Below, piece after piece: positions 1 to 9,837 of a stretch of DNA of 64,000 bases. The DNA lies in assembly GCF_000002235.5 (NCBI RefSeq), contig NW_022145596.1, positions 1,420,852-1,484,851 of the forward strand, read 5' to 3'. A model generated the notes under the pieces. It did no database searches. It was not told the DNA's origin and was given only the letters and a program-made list of their open reading frames with translations. Source of the DNA: Strongylocentrotus purpuratus (taxonomy: Eukaryota > Echinodermata > Echinoidea > Camarodonta > Strongylocentrotidae). The stretch's first letter is position 1. Every line of letters begins with the position of its first letter. A program made the position numbers and the translations under genes.

Positions 1-82
1 TCTGTCAAACCTGTCAGTATTGGCAGGCTGCCCTTTCAACAACACATTCTCATACTCCATATCAACAATGTGTATATATACC

Positions 83-664
83 GTGTAAGTCAAAAAAAAG
101 TTTACACCTAGAAAATAGCTGATTATTTTAAAAATTATCTATGAACAGTAAATTATTATACATCTTATGGATAAGTGTTTTATCCCAAACCATTTGGTAT
201 CATTTCTGTGTGGTATGTGTTCACGCTTGGATGAACAGGAGGCATTGTTTGTGAGAGTGCAAACATCGACTTGCGCCAAAGTGATGCCTACAGTATGTAT
301 TACGTTGAGATTAGTGGAGTGAGAGATTGAATTGAATGTATCAAATGAAATGCATTACATATGTTTTTTGCAAAGGGAAAGGTCACACACATCCACACAC
401 ACAAGCGCATAAAAGTTCGATGATATTTGATATTCGTTATTTGATATGTGTGGCATGATTAATTTTGTTAGGGATGTTATTTGGATCTGCAAAGACCAAA
501 TTAAAACCCAAATCCCAATTGTTTTATTCAAACATCACATAAGCAACTTTGGCGCAAGTCGATTTTTGCACTCTCGCAAATAATGTATAATAATTTACTG
601 TTCATAGATGATTTTTAAAATAATTAGCAATTTTCTAGGTGTAAACTTTTTTTGACTCACACTG
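83..664. mobile_element. mariner-like MITE with long terminal inverted repeats
   Basis: The two ends are inverted copies of each other. The left end reads CCGTGTAAGTCAAAAAAAAG and the right end, reverse-complemented, reads CAGTGTGAGTCAAAAAAAGT. Pairing continues for about 85 bp (83-167 with 580-664). After an unpaired 76-bp stretch in the left arm, it resumes (about 244-284 with 549-585, sharing GACTTGCGCCAAAGT). A TA dinucleotide flanks each end. The CAGTG-type terminus and TA flanks are typical of Tc1/mariner elements. There is no transposase frame, so it is non-autonomous. The superfamily is inferred from termini only. Confidence 0.75.
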
Positions 665-748
665 TATATATACGTGATAGAACTCTCCTGGAATTCCACC
701 TGTCTATAGGCCTAGTAGGTGATTGGTAGACGATGACAATGAATAGAT

Positions 749-850
749 GTGTCATAGTCGAGTGGTTTAAACATTTGACTGGAGTTGCGAAGGTCATTAG
801 TTCGATCCCCGGAAAATTAGTTTTTTTTTTACTTAAGCAAGGCATTTTAT
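749..850 (+). mobile_element. Diverged tRNA-derived SINE head
   Basis: The segment GTCATAGTCGAGTGGTTTAA resembles a Pol III A box and TTAGTTCGATCCCC a B box, about 30 bp apart. It aligns by eye with the head of the better-preserved SINE at 52105-52471, which has GTCGTGGTCGCGTGGTTTAA and GGGTTCGAATCCC. The sequence ACTTAAGCAAGGCAT after the B box resembles the minus-strand copy near 58.8 kb. The matching SINE body appears only at 1211-1350, so other DNA, including the tRNA-like module at 968-1041, seems to lie between the two parts. Confidence 0.5.
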
Positions 851-967
851 CTTCATTGTAATGCTTCCTGGGAGAAATTTCAATAGTTTGAACATATTGG
901 TGGCTTACACCCAGTAAATAAGATCGATTGATCAATCTGTAATTGAAAACAAGTCAGAAAAAATCTT

Positions 968-1041
968 GGAACCAGCGGGATTTGAACCTGCCATCTACTG
1001 CTTGCCGGGCAGCGACTCTACCACCAGGCCATCACTGGTCC
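968..1041 (-). tRNA. tRNA-like module (tRNA pseudogene or SINE head)
   Basis: On the minus strand this 74-nt segment has an A-box-like TGGCCTGGTGGTAGAG and a B-box-like GGTTCAAATCCC at tRNA spacing. A T run (TTTTTT) follows four bases after the end and would serve as a Pol III terminator. The acceptor stem pairs only partly (GGACCAG against TGGTTCC, two mismatches) and the T stem has one mismatch. I could not fold a convincing anticodon stem, so no isotype is given. It could be a decayed tRNA gene or the head of a second SINE family. Confidence 0.4.
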
Positions 1042-1210
1042 ATGGCACAGTCACGACGAACTAGAAACAAATACCCAAGCTCTCCTGATTCATTCTGACT
1101 TTTTAATATTCATTAGTCCGCCATAGGACAATCACTTCCTTCTTCTTTTTTTTCACGCAGATGTTCTGGTAATGGCTAGTTTTCTCAGCTTTGTGAGCGT
1201 CTATATAATT

Positions 1211-1350
1211 ACGTCTGGCTGGAATGCTCCACAGAGAGTGGAGAATGTGCATACATTGTGTGCAGGTAATCCTGAATCCGATACCAAGGGTAAAATAATC
1301 ATGTTAAGCGCTTCGAGACATCGTAGACGTATGAAGAGCTATAATGATCA
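1211..1350 (+). mobile_element. SINE body and tail fragment
   Basis: This matches the body of the SINE at 52105-52471. Shared words include CTGGCTGGAATGCTCC, ACATTGTGTGC, and an AAGCGCTTCGAGACAT segment corresponding to AAGCGCTTAGAGACAT in the intact copy. It ends in a decayed AGAGCTATAATGAT tail with no ATT array. It is probably the 3' part of the same insertion as 749-850. Confidence 0.65.
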
Positions 1351-2640
1351 TCCCGATGACAGTGAATGTCAGACTTTCTGCATCAAAACATCTGCCCTAT
1401 GAATAGAACACTAGCTTTTACCAATAAATCAAGTTCATTCTGTCTTTTTATCATCGGATACAATAGAGCAGTATGTGCAAACCAATCTGATGTATACTGA
1501 ATGTACATTATTCATATAAATAGTAAATACGGTGACATGTAACTTCATGCTCATCAATTTTCGTTAACCTCCTTTGAACGGTATTAGTAATAACACATCG
1601 ACAAAAGGATACGATGTATTGTTCCTGCCAATTTAATAAAGTTTATGAATGCTTAAGAGCATTTCATAATAACACTATTTCTCACTTATTGCACAATATT
1701 CAAAGGAGCGTAAAAAATGACCAAACAGATGTAATTCTCTGCATGTGTCTCAACTTCTAATTAAAGATAACAAAAATAAAAAGTTATGGTTTCTTCTTAA
1801 AACATTAGCATTTAATGGAATCATATTTAACATAAAGACTTGAGTCGAAGTTTTCAGGCATTTAAACTTTTAAGAGAATTCCTAAGGGAAAACTTTGAGG
1901 AAATTTGAAACGAAATGAGGGTATAAAGGAAATGAAAAGGAGTTGGGAAAATATAGTTTACAAAAGTAGTGTAGGCTGTAAGGAGTGTTTTAATAAAGGA
2001 CAGGGAATAAGGCGAAAGAGAAAGTATAAAAAGGTCTATGAAGGAGAACGTAAAAGGGAAGAGAAACTTGGTATAGCGACATGCGTGGGTGTGTATATTG
2101 ATGGTGTGCGTGCGCGTGTGCGTGCGCGTGTGCGTGCGTATGTGTGTGTATGTATTATAGCGAGAGGAGGAGAGTTTCAAATTATTCCTTATTTTTCGCA
2201 ACAGAACTTTGTCATGCATTGTGTTGTGATGACTGGAATATCTTTCTATGGTTTGAGGGGAGGTGGGGTCTACTTGATAAAAGCGGCATGTGCATTAGAC
2301 GTACATGTATTACTAACAGATTTGCACTATTCCAGAGTTTTGTCAGAGAGGGGACAACAAGTCGATGAGTTTGCCAGACTGTCAATATTAATTGTGCTTG
2401 AATTCAACAGTTACATTTTCCTCTTTTATATTGTTTACTTCTTAATCAAGTAGTACAGTGTTTTACAAAACTCAAAGAAAACATGAAATGCAATGAAATA
2501 GTAACTAAGTGAAAATGTGAAATTTATGGTACCCTACTTTGCATTGAACTAAAAGTTGCAAATGTTCGAACTGTAAGTATAATCATATTCATCAAAAACA
2601 TAACTGGCAAAATTATATTCACCACAAGCGAATGAAAAGG
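1351..2640. other. No gene seen; short GT/GC-rich stretch
   Basis: Open frames here have no recognisable protein. The longest (1905-2453, plus) runs through AAG/AGG-rich DNA and an alternating GTGCGT tract at about 2105-2152, so I treat it as chance. That tract is alternating purine-pyrimidine and could adopt Z-DNA. Confidence 0.6.

Positions 2641-2702
<62 letters not shown>
2641..2702. repeat. Compound microsatellite (TA)n(GA)n(G)n
   Basis: About 18 bp of TA is followed by about 34 bp of GA and an 11-base G run. A short minus-strand reading frame of serine-leucine codons through it is not a gene. Confidence 0.95.
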
Positions 2703-2703
<1 letters not shown>

Positions 2704-3292
2704 AAATTGAAGGGAATTGAAGAGTATAGTTTTCATTAATGAACAGGTCATGTTTGATGTGAATGTAATTTAATTTCCATCATTGTAAGACTGAAGATAT
2801 ATCATGACATTATCAATTTAGCATGTAATCGACAAATACCATCTAGTAAACATTAAATGATTAAAATCATTCGTGATGTCTGGGCCAATGATGTGCTCGT
2901 ACTTAAAACGCGTTTTGCTTTTAAGAGCGCCTTCACTGACGAAACCGAATATGACCTGGCAGAACCTCTATGAAATATTAATGACGTCACTCGATTACTA
3001 CTTCTCTCAACGCAAACTCGATGAGAAGTAAGGTTCCCAGAGTACGTACAGTAGGAGCTAAGAGAGATCAGGGGTAAGAAATCGGCCACTCGATCCCCTT
3101 CTACCACCTCACATGAACAAACATATTCCAGAGATAATGGGCGTTGTGAAGTATTTAATTTCGCCATCTCCTTATATCTCGAATGGACATAGGTATAATG
3201 TTATATAAACTAGACTTCCCGTTATAAGGTTGAGTGTTCGATCATTGGATTATTAAAATTATTAGACAAAGTTCAATTCTCTCTCTTTCCAG
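2703..3292. other. No feature seen
   Basis: This is ordinary AT-rich sequence. A minus-strand open frame at 2853-3167 has no recognisable domain and no supporting context. Confidence 0.5.
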
Positions 3293-3333
<41 letters not shown>

Positions 3334-3386
3334 CTCTCTCTTTCTCTCTTTCTCTCTTTCTCTCTCTATATCTTTATATCTCTCTT
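3293..3386. repeat. C run plus (CT)n tract
   Basis: Ten C residues are followed by roughly 80 bp of CT with TTTC interruptions. Confidence 0.95.
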
Positions 3387-3389
3387 CAT

Positions 3390-5246
3390 ATCGAACAAGG
3401 AGGAGCGAGCGGGAACCTGGCAGAATTTATTAATTGAAATTCATTTAAAGAAAGGTTGCTGAATCTTGAGTCGAAAGACAGAGTAATAATTTTAAGAGCC
3501 TTTTGAGGAACGCATCTGTTTTTCGCACGTGTTATACGTTAATCCTCACACCCATTTTTTTAACGAACTCCAATCCATAACTTTTCTGGCAGATTATCAA
3601 ATTATATGAAAGTCCCGTTTACCCGTGCGCCATTTGCGACTAATGTACTTACTGTCATTGCAATCCTTCAATACTCTGATTAAATCATCTTCAGTCGGAA
3701 ATTATCAAAAAGATTATAGTATTGCAAGTATGCGATTTCATGGCAATGTTTAAGACCGGGTCAGCCATGCTACTTGATATTGTATGATGCAGTGGAAACA
3801 GAAGAGGGACGGTTAACAGTAAACGAAATGATTTCAGTTAATTGTGAGTTAAGTGAGCCACAAGTTGGCGCTGTACTTGTATTAATATATTGGTTATGAC
3901 AACTGTCCATTGTAGTCAAAGATTAATTCAGACAAGTCAAAAAGCGTGATTAATCTTTTTAATCGGCTTTAAACTTCTGTTAACTATTAAAACATTTTTT
4001 CCATCCGATATTAACTTTGTCTGTTAATAGAATGTTAACTTTATGTTACCTTATATCTTCTTATATCATTTAGATGTATCACAGGCTGCAAACAAAAGGC
4101 AGTATTTGTTTCAAAAAGGGCGATTTTTACCCTCCCTAGCCATGAAATTGTAATATATTTCAATGTATTTCGCAGTTCTCTGAACACGGAGTCAGTCTGC
4201 TAGTACTAAAGACAGCACGGTACATCTTACGATGCAAGGTCAATGATAAAAATAATGGAATCATTTAATCTTTACTTTTTAACATGGTTCAATCCTTATC
4301 AAGACTTTATATCTCACTGGATATCAAGAAATTTCTCCCCTAGGTAAACAAAATAGAGTTCATTTACACCTTCATCAGTCACTCGTCAACGCGTTTTCTT
4401 CTAGTCAACTGAATGAATTATTTCCCCCTCGATACAGAGATTAGAGCGTTTAACATTTCTAAAATAAATCCTCTTATTCTGTGAGGAGAAAACGATTTGA
4501 TTGCCAAGTGGCAATGTGCATTAAATGAAACAAATTCTTTTTATTGTATTTCTTATTGACTATTCCATCTAAAATTAAAAATATATGTTTCATAAAAAAC
4601 ACCTTGATCGGCTTTATGTTTAAACTGTTGACATCAGAAGATTTGCAGATCCAGTCATCAAAAACTGTTTCAAAAAATGCATATTTGCCAATAACATGTA
4701 AAGCAATGAAGTTTTCAGATATTATGAGGAAATGGAAGAAAGGTATTAATTACTCCTCAATCATGACTAAATGACAATAATGAGTATTTCAGAGATGGAA
4801 ACTTTTTAATATTCATAAACGGTGACAAATGAAATGGACCAGAAGCCAAAATTGAAGTAACAGAGTTACATTTTAGCCCATTCAAAATTGATCTAAATGT
4901 ATTAATTAGGGAAATGGTTTAGGAATATTGAGGACATACAGATTTCCGCAATATTTAAGATCAGGACAAAATTAATTTGTTCATTTTGTAATTAAACGGA
5001 ATATATACACGTATGTGTTAAATTAAAATCAGCTAGCACTTTCTACATCTAGGCGACCAGGAAAATACATTAAACACTTAAACTTTTAATGTCGTAAAAT
5101 GTGGATAAAAATTGAAAGTTAAATGAATTGTGTGAGATGTAACGCTAATGTGAGCCTATTTTTTTACAAAAGTGGTCGCGGTATTTCAATAATTATTTAA
5201 AATTTAAAACTTTCATCATGTTCATGTGTGATATTATTAAGTCACA
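3390..5246. other. No feature seen
   Basis: This is unique-looking AT-rich DNA. The only open frame of note (4544-4774, plus) is lysine- and isoleucine-rich without family resemblance. I see no inverted repeat or tandem array. Confidence 0.5.
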
Positions 5247-5249
5247 TGC

Positions 5250-6628
5250 ATATTTATTTATTTATTTATTTCTAATCTTTTGACAGGGTAGCCCATTCAC
5301 CAACAAGTAGTGGTCTTCCATGGGGCCCTGAATGAACATATTTACATCGTTTATAACATTTATACAGAACAGTTACAAAAATAATACTCGTTTGCAAAAT
5401 AAACATTTATCATTAACCTAGTAAACAGTAATGTCAATATATTAATTAAGTCGCAGTTATGTGAATAAGTCATGTTAATATTACAGAACATGCACGTAGT
5501 GAATGTTCGGCTGAGCCATTCACAAATTACAACTTTGTTTAAACAATCTCTTAAATGAATTGACAGAGGAAGCCGTTCTCAACGAATTATCTAGCTTATT
5601 CCATTCAAATATGGAAGAAACAATTGGGCTACACTTATAACATCAGTGTGAAATCTAGGCACACGTAAACATCCACTGTCTATTTGCCTTGTATGATGCT
5701 CATGCACATCATTAGGATTGATTAAGCCTACCTGAAGGTAAGAAGGTGCTAAGTTATGAACGCATTTCTATATCATGATAACGCGACTTAACTCAAACCG
5801 CTTGTCTAGTGTCATCCAATTCAGACTTGTGAACAAATCAGCCGACGGTGTGTCATATGTCTTGTTCAATATTATTCTTGCGGCCCTCTTTTGAATTGTT
5901 TGCAGCTTAGTTGTATGAGATTGAAATCTGTTCGACCATACAACAGAGCAGTAATCTAATCGTGGCAACACTAGACTGTTATAAAGTAACTTTAAGGATT
6001 TTTGAGGCAAAAAACTCTTTGCTCTCTTTATCATGCTAATGTTTTTCTGGGTAAGTTTACTTACGTTTTCGATTTGTTTAGACCATTTCAATTCTTCATC
6101 TATCAAAAGTCCTAAGCATTTGGTGAATTGAACTCTTTTGATCAAATTGCAGTTTAATGAAATGGTGAAAGATTAAATTTTCTTGAGATTAGCAGGAGAG
6201 CCTATTAACATGACACAAGTTTTTTCAGTGTTAAGAACAAGACGATTTTCCTTAATCCATGCCATGACTCTGTTTAATGCAACAGTTAATTTTTCTTCCA
6301 CAACAGTTGCATCATTTGCACTGACGGTAAGTGTCTCATCGTCAGCATACATATCTATGATACCTTCAGGAGCACATTCAGGTAGACTATTAACATATAT
6401 TGAAAATAAAAGGGGACTTAGAATTGAATCTTGTGGCACACCTAATTTGATGGTTGATGGATGCGACTTGGCTCCTTTTAATTGGGTCACTTGTTGTCGA
6501 CCCCCTAAATATTATTTGAACCAATAAATAGTCCTATTACTACAACCTATACAAGCTAGTTTATGTAGAAGTAGCTCATGGTTAACAGTATCAAAAGCCT
6601 TACGAAGATCTATTAAGGCAACTCCTTT
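5250..6628 (-). mobile_element. 5'-truncated LINE (CR1/L2/Jockey-like group)
   Basis: Read on the minus strand, the element starts inside the reverse-transcriptase domain at about 6628, runs through the end of its protein at 5520, has a roughly 250-bp 3' UTR, and finishes in an AAAT microsatellite (TTTA units on the plus strand at about 5250-5273). A microsatellite tail rather than pure poly(A), together with the RT motifs, favours the CR1/L2/Jockey side of the non-LTR tree. I found no target-site duplication, so the 5' edge is where homology stops. Confidence 0.85.
5520..6628 (-). pseudogene. LINE reverse transcriptase, 3' part, broken
   Basis: The minus strand encodes the palm and C-terminal half of a non-LTR reverse transcriptase. 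The visible blocks, in order, are LRKAFDTVNHELLLHKL near 6600-6550; GVPQDSILSPLLF near 6440-6400, where the family norm is GVPQGSxLGP; and the catalytic YADD box at about 6338-6349. Further on come the thumb-like block with CLGLLID and LKWSKQI, and a final WNKLDNSLR...SFKRLFK motif before the stop at 5520-5522. Breaks are a TAA at 6512-6514, a TAA at 6173-6175 in the same frame, a stop at 5768-5770 and a one-base frameshift between about 5620 and 5600. The N-terminal endonuclease is absent. In its intact form the protein would copy LINE RNA into DNA at a nicked target. This copy cannot. Confidence 0.9.
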
Positions 6629-7135
6629 TTATGAAACAGTTAATATATTGATTCTTTTGCGATTCCCGAAATTGTCTTCGTTTTTGTTTTTTTAATTCAA
6701 TTTTGGAAAGTATCGTCTTGCGAAATCATCAATTTTTGGAGTATAAGCCTATTTATGTTTCGGAAATTGTTAATCAAAACTGAAAACGATATTCATAAAT
6801 TTAATTTCAAGAAATGCCCGAGGACAAGAAGGACATATTATGACATTTTCCAGGGTTGTTGGTGGTATACTATCGTTTGTTATCATCTATGGAATGGTTT
6901 TGGGTCATTTAATCTCAAATGAAACTAAAAAATAAACCTTCATATCAATGTTATTTCTTCAAATTAGTTTGAAGAAATATTATTTCTAGGATCAAGGTTG
7001 CCAATACTTTTCTCAGTATCTCATATTAAGCCTAATTTGAAACGGTAATAAAACAGACATCACATCGCCATGGTAATACATACAATTCATATTGTTTTTC
7101 ATGAATTAAAGCACTTACAATGATCCGTGAAGTCC
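6629..7135. other. No feature seen
   Basis: AT-rich sequence flanks the LINE on its 5' side. No repeat or gene was recognised. Confidence 0.5.
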
Positions 7136-7137
7136 GT

Positions 7138-7257
7138 TTGTTGTTGTTCTTATTATTGTTGGTGTTGTTGTTGTTGGTGGTGGTAATGGTGGTGATGGTG
7201 GTGATGGTGATGGTGGTGATGGTGATGGTGGTGATGGTGATGATGGTGGTGGTGGTA
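7138..7257. repeat. GTT/GGT/GAT trinucleotide-type minisatellite
   Basis: TTGTTG units pass into GGTGATGGTGGTGATGGTGA-type units. The plus strand reads as leucine then valine/methionine repeats, which is low-complexity translation. Confidence 0.9.
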
Positions 7258-7640
7258 TTTTATGCGATCCAATTATCGATTGCGTTGAAATTTAGTTGCC
7301 CTTATTTGGACGTCTTCTCAATCCGAAAAAAATGTTGACTTTGATTATACAGACTTAGACAATTGTAATGGAAACCAATGTGGGAATGGTTTTCGTTGTC
7401 GGTTAGGGTTAAAGGAAAACTAACCCTAAAGAAAAAGTGTAGTTATTCTGAAAAACAAGATGAATTCCCGCCTTCTGTTGTATCTTACGAACGTGTACAA
7501 GAGATGTATAAATGAAGAGTTTGAGCATGATGTGTTGCCTTTTAGCATGCCATGAACGCGGCCATTTTCCTGAAAATGTGACGTACCAGGCGGAGTTGTA
7601 CATGTTTCATGCAGCAAGCTTTGATTGGAAAGATTTTTTA
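7258..7640. other. No feature seen
   Basis: Overlapping short open frames on the minus strand (7409-7617) show no family resemblance. Confidence 0.5.
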
Positions 7641-7644
7641 ATTC

Positions 7645-7735
7645 AATAATAATAATAATAGTTATCCTTGCTTATATAGCGCCTAACACTTCCTACGCAG
7701 AAGTCTCTAAGCGCTCTACAATAATAAAAACCTTT
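7645..7735 (-). repeat. L2-like LINE or SINE 3' tail fragment
   Basis: On the minus strand this reads GCGCTTAGAGACTTC, then GCGCTATATAAGC, then ATT triplets. It is the same tail architecture as the SINE at 52105-52471. The upstream body is not recognisable. Confidence 0.6.
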
Positions 7736-9660
7736 GCTTTTCAATGAGGGAAAATCATAGCCAAGAGGGTAAAAATTATATTTGGTGAAAAATATATAAT
7801 AGGGTAACAATTGTAACTCATTTATTTAATAATAAATATAGCGGTTTAAAAACGTTCACCCCAGAACAGCACCAACATATTTATGCAATTTCCGTTCTGG
7901 CAATAGGCCATTTTCGTAATGTAACCAAATTCAATACATGAGTCTTTGTGAAGTACCTAAATACAAATTATTTTCATTCACCTGATAAGAATAATAGTAT
8001 TCAATAGTCAGAATGCAAACTATATTTATTAAGTGTTGCTAGGTAGGGCAATCCATAATGATTGTCCAACCTGGCAACAACTCATGTATGCAGTTTAGAT
8101 GTTGTCCATTGAAATACTGTTATTCTTATCGGGTGAATGAAATGGTTTGTATCGAGGCACTTTACAAAGTCGTATGCATTAAATGTGGTTACATTACGAA
8201 AATAGCCTATTGGAGTACGAAAGATAAATAGCAGGTGAATTAAATGCTTCAACACAACAAACAACTTGGAAAGAAGCATCCATAATTTGGTGGCTCCCTT
8301 CAATCAAAGAAAAAAATGAAAGGGAAAAAAAAGACAGCTTACGTCGATGATTGAATTTAACCAAGAAGTTTTTAAGAGATAGAGTCCTATCTAGCTCATT
8401 TCCTTTGTACCATCTTCGATGCCGCCAGGAGAAAGTATGTCAGGCATAAATGCGCTTAACTGGACCTTCCTTGCAGATACGTAGACAAAAGATTCCTGCC
8501 TAGCTGCAAACTTTCGGGCCACTTTCAAAGGGAAATATGCTTTTGTAATGCTAATTACTTTTCGCTACCACTCGATTGATAATACGAGCAGTAGGCCTAC
8601 ACAGTGCTTACCTTTACAGGAGGCAAGCGAAAGAAAATGGAGCAAAATTTCCTGAAATATTAATCAAAAGTACTCGACTGGGCATGTGTGGGCACTAATC
8701 TGATATATAACATCATAAATAACTTTACACGAACAAATTCACTTTTTATTTTCGTGAGCCGCAAGTTATCGGCAAAGTGTCAAAATGCAGGTTTTAGGAC
8801 TGTACATTTTTACTATTTTTCACAAATTAAAGATGCTATGATACAATGTAAGTAAATTTCTTGACACAATTAGGCTTTTGCATTCATATTTTATCATCTG
8901 TTAGATTTTCCCCTTGTTAGTTCAAATAAAAAGTGAAATATTAAGGATATTTCTTTGTGACAATAATCACTAATCAAGCTTTCCAATGATATATTGGTGG
9001 CTTCGAACCTCGGACATCAAAGGTAACAGCACACCAGTAGATTATATTGTGCAACCATAGAAAACGGCAGCTGCTTGGAATAGTTTGTTGCCAGTTGGGT
9101 CTCCAGCTCTTAAAACTCCTTGAATTAACAGCCAATAAAACATGGTCATTGCTCTCTAGATAGAGTATAGATGGATGCTATTTCTTTCCTTTACAGTAGG
9201 TGGACATTTCTTTTACTATTGTCACCGTTCGAGGGAGAAATAAAGGAAACTATTATTGTAATGGAGATAATCATGCGACGTGTTAAAATACTAAAGCGAT
9301 CTCATGAGACAATAAATGAACTTTGAAATTACTCGTCTCACAGGATGTTGATGCCATTACTGATAGCGGCTTTCCAGGAAAATACGAATAAAATGAAAAA
9401 TATAAAAATCATCACGAGAGAAATGATAAGATTTAAAAAGAGATATTTTTTATTTATCTCATCATTGTTGTATAAAATCATATGTCACCATAAACAAAAC
9501 GTTACACGTATTTTAAACGTGTACGTCATGAAAAAAACTAACTGTTATTATGACATCATTTCTTTTTTCTTTTTTTACTTTGTATAAGTTTTAAATGTCT
9601 TGTTCTCATTAAAAAGTATTTGAGAAATAAAACAAATTCTCATATAAAACCTAGTCACAT
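7736..9660. other. No feature seen
   Basis: This is mostly AT-rich unique sequence. No open frame with a recognisable protein and no repeat structure was found. Confidence 0.5.
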
Positions 9661-9661
9661 T

Positions 9662-9837
9662 GGCCCGAATTCACAAAGGAAGTTGTAGACAACCCTAGGT
9701 TTATGTGCGTCATATGACGCGTTTTAACGCGTTTCAGACCAAGGTTTTTACTGAACCTTGGTCTAAAACGCATCGAAACGCGTCATGACGCACATAAACC
9801 TAGGTTTGTCGACAAACCTCCATTGTGAATTCGGGCC
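9662..9837. mobile_element. Palindromic MITE with GGCCCGAATTC ends
   Basis: The 176-bp element is close to a full-length palindrome. It begins GGCCCGAATTCACAAAGGA and ends CATTGTGAATTCGGGCC. The interior arms share CCTAGGTTTATGTGCGTCAT with its complement, and further in AAACGCGT and AAGGTTC segments. It has the same ends as the 70-bp hairpin at 18201-18270. There is no coding capacity. The superfamily is not settled; the GGCC...CACAAAGG end recalls IS-like (ISL2EU/IS4EU) elements, from memory of the family. Flanks do not give a clear target duplication. Confidence 0.8.

Noticed and set aside
1905..2453. 182-codon plus-strand open frame
   Set aside because: It crosses purine-rich and GTGCGT repeats, resembles no family, and overlaps another frame on the opposite strand.
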